Assembly: GCA_013372875.1 (NCBI GenBank)
Contig: JABXIW010000418.1
Location: forward strand, 1 to 15,478
Length of the DNA: 15,478 nt
Direction: 5' to 3'
Source: Gammaproteobacteria bacterium
Lineage (GTDB): Bacteria; Pseudomonadota; Gammaproteobacteria; Enterobacterales; Kangiellaceae
Both the position numbers and the translations under genes were made by a program. Shown in pieces: positions 6,872 through 12,804 of this stretch (positions are counted from its first letter, which is position 1; each line of letters starts with the position of its first letter). The notes below the pieces were generated by a model. That model searched no databases and was not told where the DNA came from. It worked only from the letters and a program-made list of their open reading frames with translations.

Positions 6872-6877
6872 ACAGGA

Positions 6878-7219
6878 TTAGTGCAAATGACTCAAATGAG
6901 AAATTTCATCAAACTTGCGTAAAGCGTTTAATACCGATCTAACCGCTTCAAGCTGTTCTTTATAGACCTCTTCGGCAATCGGCAGGATCTGCGCTGGGCC
7001 GGGTGGTAACTGCTTAGCCGCGACCGAATCGCGCATTTTTGGCAAGAAAATAAACTGCAACCATTGCTCAAACCTCATGGTATCCACCGCAAATGGCATG
7101 CTTGATTCCATCGCTTCTTGGCTCGGTGCTACTGATGACCAAAGTTTGGCCTCTTTTAAGGCGTTTTCGAGTAGATCAAAGTTCTCAGAATATTTGGTAA
7201 ACCAATCAATTTGGCTCAT
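6878..7219 (-). CDS. yqcC: YqcC family (DUF446) protein
   Basis: This 113-residue soluble protein matches the YqcC family in its core PFAVDTMRFEQWLQFIFLPKMRDSV...LPPGPAQILPIAEE, equivalent to the PFFMDTM..LEWLQWVLIPRM block of E. coli YqcC as I remember it. The function is unknown; in enterobacteria the gene lies by the tRNA pseudouridine synthase gene truC, which is not present here. ATG 7219 is chosen over an in-frame TTG at 7225 because AAGGA sits 6 bases before it. It follows the DUF2889 gene with only 2 bases between stop and start, so the two are almost certainly co-translated. Confidence 0.87.
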   Translation of the reverse strand: MSQIDWFTKYSENFDLLENALKEAKLWSSVAPSQEAMESSMPFAVDTMRFEQWLQFIFLPKMRDSVAAKQLPPGPAQILPIAEEVYKEQLEAVRSVLNALRKFDEISHLSHLH

Positions 7220-7221
7220 TC

Positions 7222-7785
7222 TCAATCCTTCTCAGTTTCATTATTAGATTTATATTTATCAGGAGCTAACACTTGGATCACATCGCCATCAGCAGCAAAG
7301 CCATAACAAGAATCCACTAACGAGTCATTGACTGGAAACTTACCATCTTGGCCAAAAGTTAAGTAGGGATAAATCGCTTGGATCGCCGTGGTTGCCATTG
7401 GTCGTAATAACTCCACAATATGGGAACAACCTGCTGCCCCACCAATTCGAGCTTTTGCTTCTTGCGTCCAACCACTTTTAATCTTCAAACCCACTAACCG
7501 CTCGACATTTTCCTCAATCGTTGGACAGCGCTTAAACGGCGTTGTGATCAAACTGGCTTCTGCCGCTTGAATCACCAGTTCATTATTCAGGGTCAAACGC
7601 AACCAAATATCATGCACTAACTCGCCAACCGGCAAAATGCCACGTTGCAAAGTCGGAAAAGGATAAGCTTTATCGTCCGTTAGATTAGCTTCAATATCCC
7701 AAAGGCCATCCTCCCGCAAATAAGCATTGGGGCGAATACGTCTTTGATGAATTAGTTTACGAGATTGCGGTTTAGATAAACTCAT
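7222..7785 (-). CDS. DUF2889 domain protein
   Basis: The 187-residue product carries the DUF2889 signatures: an N-terminal LIHQRRIRPNAYLREDGLWDIEA block, a central LPVGELVHDIWLRLT, and the conserved IGGAAGCSHIVELLRPMATTAIQA segment with Cys and His residues. No catalytic activity is established for this family. It has no signal peptide or membrane segment. ATG 7785 is preferred because family members begin shortly before the RRI motif; an in-frame GTG at 7809 would add eight residues, and neither has a strong ribosome-binding site. It forms a tight pair with yqcC downstream. Confidence 0.85.
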   Translation of the reverse strand: MSLSKPQSRKLIHQRRIRPNAYLREDGLWDIEANLTDDKAYPFPTLQRGILPVGELVHDIWLRLTLNNELVIQAAEASLITTPFKRCPTIEENVERLVGLKIKSGWTQEAKARIGGAAGCSHIVELLRPMATTAIQAIYPYLTFGQDGKFPVNDSLVDSCYGFAADGDVIQVLAPDKYKSNNETEKD

Positions 7786-7839
7786 AGGACTATTATTATT
7801 TCTGTTCACCTTTTTTACAAGACTCTTAATTTAGGCATA

Positions 7840-7866
7840 TAAAAAAGCCCGCAAATTGCGGGCTTA
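7840..7866 (-). terminator. Rho-independent terminator downstream of the siderophore receptor gene (distal)
   Basis: AAGCCCGC (7845-7852) and GCGGGCTT (7858-7865) form a perfect 8-bp GC-rich stem with a 5-base loop. On the minus strand it is followed by a T tract (the A run 7841-7846). It separates the receptor gene from the DUF2889 gene. Confidence 0.85.
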
Positions 7867-7874
7867 AAAGGATC

Positions 7875-7911
7875 TAACTTTATGACTAAAAGTTAAAAAG
7901 CTTTGAGCTTT
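7875..7911. repeat. Two further short hairpins in the receptor 3' region
   Basis: TAACTTT (7875-7881) pairs with AAAGTTA (7889-7895), and AAAGCT (7897-7902) pairs with AGCTTT (7906-7911) around a 3-base loop. They sit between two stronger terminator-like hairpins, giving four successive inverted repeats within about 130 bases. Confidence 0.4.
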
Positions 7912-7939
7912 AAACTGTTGCAACTAATGACCCCAGAAC

Positions 7940-7966
7940 AAACACGGGCTGTCTTGTCCCGTGTTT
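7940..7966 (-). terminator. Hairpin/terminator directly after the siderophore receptor gene
   Basis: AAACACGGG (7940-7948) and CCCGTGTTT (7958-7966) form a perfect 9-bp stem with a 9-base loop, about 20 bases past the receptor stop. On the minus strand the run after the stem is TTTGTTC, a weak T tract, so it may act as an mRNA 3'-protecting hairpin ahead of the better terminator at 7840-7866. Confidence 0.7.
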
Positions 7967-7985
7967 AAGAGTCAAACAAATAGCT

Positions 7986-10127
7986 TTAGAAGCGCCAGTT
8001 GGCAGTCAAGCGAGCATTAAAAGGTGCGCCCACTGTAACTTGGTGTGTACTATGCGAACTAGGGAAGTAAGTTTCATCAGTTAAATTCTCAATATTCAAC
8101 TGTAATCTTAAATCTTGATTCACATCAAAGTAAGACATCGCATCAAAACGAGTATAACTTGGCAGCACCGCGCTGTTGTCATTGTTGATGAAACTCTTGT
8201 CTTGATGAGACAAGCCAATACCGAAGCCGAAACGATCAGTCACTTGGAAATTGTTCCATACAGAGAACATATTCTCAGGCAACTCACGTGGTTTCAAGCC
8301 TGTCGGCCCATTGCGATCTACTTGCTCGCCATCAAGGTTACTGTAACCCGCTGAAATGAACCAATTATCGTTTACCTGCCCTTTCAACTGAATTTCAAAG
8401 CCATCGATTTCTGAGTCAATCACATCCAAAGTCGAGGGATCATTATCAGCAACTTGCGGCGAACTTTGCTCCAATTCAAAGAAGGCAACCGTCAAGCTCA
8501 AAGCATTAGACAAGTTCCACTTCAAACCAATCTCGCGATTAGTGAAAGTATTTGGATCTAGTTGGTTATTACTGCCATTGATGTTGGCATATTGCTCACC
8601 ACTGCGAGGTAAGAAAGACTCACTATAGCTACCATAAATAGAAACATCTTCCATTGGCTTGTATATCATGCCAAAACGTGGAGAAACTTCTTCATCTTTA
8701 CGATTGCGGTTTTCATCGCTGACCACGTTATAAACATCAATGTCAAAACTGTCAAAACGTGCACCCAGAACCAAGTCAAAGTTATCAGATAACTGAATTT
8801 CGTCTTGCAAGTACAATGATGTAACATCAATCTTGACGTGAGTATCATCATTCAAATCAACAGTGAAATCATTAATAGTTTGAACACCATTGGCATTCAC
8901 CCCAACACCACCAGACAAATTTAGTGGACGAGTGATCGAGAAGATTTCGTTATCATCCATGGTGGTGTTCCAGAAAGTATTGTAGCGGTCTTGATCTGAA
9001 GATGTATTGACCATTTCGATACCAGCCAACAAGGTATGCTGCACACTGCCAGTATCAAACTCACCAATCAAATTACCGCTAATAATGAAGTTTTCACGCT
9101 GCGTAGTATCAAGATAGCCATCCAACGTCACTTCGTTAGGGCTGCTCGTTTGATCATAGCTAGAAACGTATAAATTCTGGTATAACTTGTCGTAATCGCC
9201 ATAGAAAGCGCTAACATTACCCTTCAAATAATCACTGAACTCATGTTGCAGAGCAGCTCGGAACAAATGAGCTTTTAACTGGGTAACATTGAGTTCTGGA
9301 TCGCCAAATACGATATTATCCAACGCCTCAACAGGACGCCCATCGCTGCCCGTTGGGATACCTCGATCAATGAATCGCTCATGATCGATGTACTCATACG
9401 ATAAGTCCAGAGTCGTGGTATCAGCCAACTCGAAGCGTGCTGTTGGATTGATGCCTACCCGCTCGCCATCAAAGAAGTCTCGGTGATTTTCTAAACCTTC
9501 GAACATGGCATTGATACGAAAAGCGGCGTCATCGCTGTTAGAAACATTGCTATCCAATTGGATACCATAGCTACCGAATGAGTCAATGCTTGCCTGCATG
9601 GTATTAAATGATTCGCCAAGTACACCTTTCTTGGTAACGCGGTTCAAGATCCCGCCTGTGCCGCCACGTCCAAACAACAAAGCATTAGGACCACGTAAAA
9701 TTTCCACTTGCTCCAAGTTATACAGTGGACGGTAATACTGTACGTCATCACGCATACCATCAATAAAGAAGTCAGCGGTAGAGCGCACGCCACGGAATAC
9801 TACGGCATCACGATGACCTTCACCTTGTGTGTTACTAACACCAGGGATGTAATCAATGATGTCACCGATACTATTGAAACCTTGCAATTTAATTTGCTCA
9901 TCAGTAACGATGCTTAAACTTTGCGGTACATCGAGAATTGGAGTTGGCGTTTTTACAGAGTTTACTTTATCCAAATATAGGTGTTGACCAACAACAACAA
10001 TGGTTTCAGCCTCGTCTTTTAAGTCTTTGTTAGATTTTTCTTCGAATTCTTCGGCTAACAAAGCAACTGGTTGCGCAGCCAAGGCTAAAGAAACAGCTAT
10101 AACGCTCAATTTTGGTAGTACTTTCAT
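7986..10127 (-). CDS. TonB-dependent siderophore receptor, probably catecholate type
   Basis: The 713-residue protein has a signal peptide (about 1-25, ending ALLA), a TonB box (ETIVVVG, about 41-47), a plug domain with the hallmark segments TPTPILDVPQSLSIVT, FRGVRSTADFFIDGMRDD and LEQVEILRGPNALLFGRGGTGGILNRVTK, and a 22-strand-type barrel ending in a terminal Phe (TANWRF) for BAM insertion. Length and plug motifs fit monomeric ferric-siderophore receptors of the Fiu/FhuE type. The exact ligand cannot be read; catecholate is a guess from the plug. It imports ferric siderophore across the outer membrane using TonB-ExbBD energy. ATG 10127 begins the signal peptide; an in-frame TTG at 10145 would add six residues lacking signal character. 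Fur control is indicated by the box at 10184-10198. No siderophore biosynthesis or ABC import genes are in the window. Confidence 0.95.
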   Translation of the reverse strand: MKVLPKLSVIAVSLALAAQPVALLAEEFEEKSNKDLKDEAETIVVVGQHLYLDKVNSVKTPTPILDVPQSLSIVTDEQIKLQGFNSIGDIIDYIPGVSNTQGEGHRDAVVFRGVRSTADFFIDGMRDDVQYYRPLYNLEQVEILRGPNALLFGRGGTGGILNRVTKKGVLGESFNTMQASIDSFGSYGIQLDSNVSNSDDAAFRINAMFEGLENHRDFFDGERVGINPTARFELADTTTLDLSYEYIDHERFIDRGIPTGSDGRPVEALDNIVFGDPELNVTQLKAHLFRAALQHEFSDYLKGNVSAFYGDYDKLYQNLYVSSYDQTSSPNEVTLDGYLDTTQRENFIISGNLIGEFDTGSVQHTLLAGIEMVNTSSDQDRYNTFWNTTMDDNEIFSITRPLNLSGGVGVNANGVQTINDFTVDLNDDTHVKIDVTSLYLQDEIQLSDNFDLVLGARFDSFDIDVYNVVSDENRNRKDEEVSPRFGMIYKPMEDVSIYGSYSESFLPRSGEQYANINGSNNQLDPNTFTNREIGLKWNLSNALSLTVAFFELEQSSPQVADNDPSTLDVIDSEIDGFEIQLKGQVNDNWFISAGYSNLDGEQVDRNGPTGLKPRELPENMFSVWNNFQVTDRFGFGIGLSHQDKSFINNDNSAVLPSYTRFDAMSYFDVNQDLRLQLNIENLTDETYFPSSHSTHQVTVGAPFNARLTANWRF

Positions 10128-10169
10128 AAAATCTCTACTTAACAATGGTATGTGATTGGGAACGAGCGC

Positions 10170-10199
10170 ATTATAGATCTAAATGATAATGATTATCAA
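10170..10199 (-). promoter_or_regulatory. Sigma-70 promoter of the siderophore receptor gene with perfect 7-1-7 Fur box
   Basis: On the minus strand, the -35 TTGATA (plus-strand 10194-10199) and a consensus -10 TATAAT (10170-10175) are 18 bases apart. TGATAATGATTATCA (10184-10198) is a perfect 7-1-7 palindromic Fur core lying over the -35 and upper spacer. Repression by Fur-Fe2+ and induction on iron starvation are the expected behaviour. Confidence 0.92.
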
Positions 10200-10250
10200 T
10201 TAGATTATTAATAAATATTTAACTTTTTAGGCATTTTTTTGATTCTCTTT

Positions 10251-10256
10251 TATAAT
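10251..10256 (+). promoter_or_regulatory. Possible -10 element for the small lipoprotein gene
   Basis: A perfect TATAAT lies 28 bases before the lipoprotein start. The best -35 at acceptable spacing (TTAGGC, 10227-10232, 18 bases) is poor, so this promoter is weakly supported. The receptor's Fur box lies some 50 bases further upstream and might influence it. Confidence 0.35.
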
Positions 10257-10283
10257 ATTAGGATTAACAGCTCGGAGTTTAAT

Positions 10284-10499
10284 ATGAAAGTATCCTTGTT
10301 ATTCAGTAGCCTAACTGTCGTTTTAGCGCTTGCCGGTTGTTCGAATGAGCCAAAAGAAAGCGATAAATTACTATCCGACTATAAAAAACAGCAGTTGGAG
10401 AAAGCTAAACAAGTTGAAGCAGAGATGAATAAGCGAGTCGATAATATTAATAAGCAGCTGGATGAACTCGAAGAAAAGCAAAAAGACGACCCGCAATAA
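10284..10499 (+). CDS. Small coiled-coil outer-membrane lipoprotein, unknown function
   Basis: This is a 71-residue lipoprotein with a type II signal peptide and lipobox LAGC (lipidated Cys 19). Residue +2 is Ser, not Asp, which predicts sorting to the outer membrane by Lol. The mature part is one long charged amphipathic helix (KKQQLEKAKQVEAEMNKRV... with heptad-like Leu/Ile/Val spacing), likely a coiled coil of about 45 residues, reminiscent in form of Lpp-like or secretion-accessory lipoproteins but without a recognised family. ATG 10284 has CGGAG 6 bases upstream; the open frame extends back to 10239 but without signal-like residues. greB starts 25 bases after its stop, so they may be co-transcribed. 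Confidence 0.8.
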   Translation: MKVSLLFSSLTVVLALAGCSNEPKESDKLLSDYKKQQLEKAKQVEAEMNKRVDNINKQLDELEEKQKDDPQ

Positions 10500-10524
10500 C
10501 TAATAGCTATAACAAAAATCAATC

Positions 10525-11007
10525 ATGAAACGATCGAATCTCATCACCCTTGCGGGCGCTACTACCCTGCGCAATGAATTAGCTCACATCGTTCGAGTAC
10601 TTCGTCCAGAAGTGACTAAAGCACTTGGCGCAGCGGCAGCCGAAGGCGATCGCAGTGAAAACGCTGAGTACATTTACCGCAAAAAGCAATTACGGGAAAT
10701 TGATCGCCGTTTGCGCTACTTGCAAAAGCGCTGCGAAGAGTTTCAGGTGATTGAGCATAAGCCCAAAGATCAAGATAGAGTATTTTTTGGTGCCGAAGTC
10801 ACCCTTGAAGATGAAGCTGGGGTCGAAGTCATGTACCGGATTGTCGGTTCAGATGAATTCGACCAAGAAAAACACTACATCAGTGTGGACTCGCCGATGG
10901 CTCGCGCCTTATTGAAAAGGCAACTGGATGATGAGGTTCGAGTACAGCTGCCTGATGGTCATAAAGACTATTGGATCACAGCGATTTATTACCCGGATTT
11001 AGGATAA
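10525..11007 (+). CDS. greB: Transcription elongation factor GreB
   Basis: This 160-residue protein has the Gre two-domain layout. The N-terminal antiparallel coiled coil carries the GreB-type tip GDRSENAEY (residues 41-49), followed by KKQLREIDRRLRYLQKR. A C-terminal FKBP-like domain runs from about residue 80, ending YWITAIYYPD. The acidic tip residues D42 and E45 would coordinate the Mg2+ used in RNA polymerase transcript cleavage, rescuing backtracked complexes. The basic arginine-rich coil face distinguishes GreB from GreA. There is no visible Shine-Dalgarno sequence before ATG 10525, so translation may be inefficient or coupled to the lipoprotein gene. The gene ends 6 bases from the convergent DUF6265-like gene. 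Confidence 0.95.
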   Translation: MKRSNLITLAGATTLRNELAHIVRVLRPEVTKALGAAAAEGDRSENAEYIYRKKQLREIDRRLRYLQKRCEEFQVIEHKPKDQDRVFFGAEVTLEDEAGVEVMYRIVGSDEFDQEKHYISVDSPMARALLKRQLDDEVRVQLPDGHKDYWITAIYYPDLG

Positions 11008-11013
11008 TAAGAG

Positions 11014-11535
11014 TTAATTCTTTACCCTTTGATAAGTCAGTGGTTGTTCTTTGACACTACCATCTTTGTACTTCATGACGATATAACCATCGATCGCATC
11101 GTCACCTTTTTTATAGAAACTTAAACCAGAAAAGTGCACCGCATCTTTTTCTAGCTTTACCAATTTGAATTTCACAAAGTCTTCCTTACTTTCCCAAGCA
11201 GTGAAATCAGCACTAAAATGCTTGACCAATAAGGCTAAACTATCGTTTTCTTCAATCAGCAACATTAATTCATAAAAAGATACGCCCTTCTCTTTATCAT
11301 AGAGTTTAAACATGCCTACCATGGTATTAGCCGACTCAGGGTTCCAGACTTCTTCAAATTGGCTACCAAAGGCTGTGCCTTGCCATGAACCCACCAACCA
11401 CTTAACGTCCTGCAAATTAGCTGCTGGCTGAGCTTCATTATCACTAAGTTTATAGGTATGTTCGGTGCGTTTTTCGGCAGCAATTGCACTAAAAGCCATG
11501 AAACAAATGGCTATTAATATGATCTTGAAATTCAT
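11014..11535 (-). CDS. Exported DUF6265-like protein
   Basis: This 173-residue protein has a signal peptide (about 1-19, cleavage near SAIA) and a single beta-rich domain starting with WLVGSWQG (46-53). It continues with EEVWNPES, MVGMFKLY and ISFYELMLLIEE-type strands, and ends MKYKDGSVKEQPLTYQR. The WLxGxW...W opening and the lipocalin-like strand pattern fit the DUF6265 family of secreted proteins, whose function is unknown. It is probably periplasmic. ATG 11535 has AGGAG about 8 bases before it. Its 3' end abuts that of greB with no intervening terminator. Confidence 0.78.
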   Translation of the reverse strand: MNFKIILIAICFMAFSAIAAEKRTEHTYKLSDNEAQPAANLQDVKWLVGSWQGTAFGSQFEEVWNPESANTMVGMFKLYDKEKGVSFYELMLLIEENDSLALLVKHFSADFTAWESKEDFVKFKLVKLEKDAVHFSGLSFYKKGDDAIDGYIVMKYKDGSVKEQPLTYQRVKN

Positions 11536-11603
11536 AACTTATCTCCTGTTACTTCCTCATAATAATGATGTATGAAGAAGAAAGAAATAGGCAACGCAAT
11601 AAT

Positions 11604-12011
11604 TCAAAGATTGTCAGAATTAGTATCTTTTTTGTTTTCAGAAGAAAAGCGTTTGCCCAGTGCATCTTTAACCGCCTGATAACCCTTCTCAGTCAACTGA
11701 CCCGTTTTGATTTCGTTAACCAGCGTGTCTTCAACAATCTTAGCGGCATCATCTACCGTCATCATTCCTTTTTTATAAGAACGGCTATGTTTAAACAAAT
11801 TGATATGGTGATCGGTACGACGGCCAAAAGCCATCAACTTTTCAAAATGCGATTCTTTACGCGGACCATCATGAGTCAGATCCAATATATAACAAACGAC
11901 TGCTACTGGACTTAATAATAAATCCCGCGCCGCATCAGCGAATAACTTCAATTGAAACAGCAGTAATTCTCGTGTCTTTTCCCAGATATCTTGTTTTTTT
12001 TCGTTTGTCAT
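11604..12011 (-). CDS. Conserved-looking hypothetical protein (135 aa)
   Basis: I do not recognise a named family. The protein starts with a charged helix, then a hydrophobic stretch (about residues 31-45, LLLSPVAVVCYILDL) too short and interrupted to be a sure transmembrane segment. A distinctive middle part follows (LTHDGPRKESHFEKLMAFGRRTDHHINLF), rich in His and Arg. A C-terminal amphipathic half (DDAAKIVEDTLVNEIKTGQLTEKGYQAVKDAL) resembles a small helical oligomerisation region. It could be a peripheral membrane protein. The ribosome-binding site is weak (a short purine run before ATG 12011). It stands alone between the DUF6265-like gene and smrA on the same strand. Confidence 0.65.
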   Translation of the reverse strand: MTNEKKQDIWEKTRELLLFQLKLFADAARDLLLSPVAVVCYILDLTHDGPRKESHFEKLMAFGRRTDHHINLFKHSRSYKKGMMTVDDAAKIVEDTLVNEIKTGQLTEKGYQAVKDALGKRFSSENKKDTNSDNL

Positions 12012-12212
12012 CTCGTTTAACTCGTATTATTTTTCATCTATTACTCTTAATAATGAGCGTAAAAAACCTTTGCAGTAATCATAATTTAAATATACTGATA
12101 ACTATCGAGAGCCTTTAGTGCGAGACAAAAATTTCTGAAAGCGCGGAATGTATAATAATACCTGAGCATTTGAAGAAATTTTTAACAAAGCAATAAAGGG
12201 TCGCAGACGTTA

Positions 12213-12791
12213 TCAGAATTTTCGATTATATCGCTCGCGATTTTCTTGTTTCGCCCATTCGCTTTTCTTCAGCATCACATAAACCGATCCTAACCCACCG
12301 TGCTTAGGCTGTGCACTATGAAAAGCGATAATATCTGTAATTTCTTGTAACCAATGATTAACGTGGCTCTTAATAACCGCTTGGGGCCTGCTTCGCTCAC
12401 CTTTACCATGAGTTATTAAAAGTAACCTTTTATCTTTCTTTTGACAATTTTGAATAAAATAAAACACATCATCACGTGCTTCTTTAACCGTTCGACGATG
12501 TAGGTCAATTGACGCTTCAATAGGGTATTTGCCTAAGCGCATATTTTTATAGACAAACTCTTGCACCCCATTCTTTTTAAACTCCAACCAATCATCGGGC
12601 TGAACCATTTCCACAAAATCGGTAGTCAAAGGGTTCGGATCACTATTAGGTTTACGGCCTAATGCATCTTCTTGTCGTGCTTTTTGCGCCAAACTCAATT
12701 CATCATTTTTCTGATGTAAATTCACCTGATCGTTTTGTAGCTTTTTTACGCCCTTGAGTTCTTTTTTGAAGAGTTCAAAATCATCGTTCAT
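12213..12791 (-). CDS. smrA: Smr-domain protein SmrA (endonuclease family)
   Basis: The 192-residue protein matches SmrA (E. coli YdaL) throughout. It has an N-terminal charged region, then GVQEFVYKNMRLGKYPIEASIDLHR, ITHGKG (126-131), and HGGLGSVYVML (164-174), and a C-terminal WAKQENRERY tail. The Smr domain spans about 94-175, with DLH (96-98) and HGKG as its conserved motifs. Smr domains cleave nucleic acid: stand-alone bacterial Smr proteins show nicking activity on DNA, and related Smr proteins act on mRNA in ribosome rescue. ATG 12791 is preferred because GGAG (plus-strand 12800-12803) sits 8 bases before it; the open frame to 12854 overlaps the end of uup. It lies 13 bases after the uup stop, implying one operon. 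Confidence 0.9.
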   Translation of the reverse strand: MNDDFELFKKELKGVKKLQNDQVNLHQKNDELSLAQKARQEDALGRKPNSDPNPLTTDFVEMVQPDDWLEFKKNGVQEFVYKNMRLGKYPIEASIDLHRRTVKEARDDVFYFIQNCQKKDKRLLLITHGKGERSRPQAVIKSHVNHWLQEITDIIAFHSAQPKHGGLGSVYVMLKKSEWAKQENRERYNRKF

Positions 12792-12804
12792 AATAAAATC
12801 TCCG

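Noticed and set aside
10239..10283. N-terminal extension of the small lipoprotein to ATG 10239
   Set aside because: The added 15 residues break the signal peptide, and the ribosome-binding site and lipobox spacing fit ATG 10284.
11557..11571. Fur box upstream of the DUF6265-like gene
   Set aside because: It matches the 7-1-7 core at only about 10 of 14 positions, and no promoter overlap is evident.
12012..12212. Small gene or regulatory RNA in the 201-base gap between smrA and the 135-residue protein gene
   Set aside because: AT-rich with no convincing promoter pair, terminator or ribosome-binding site plus frame on either strand.
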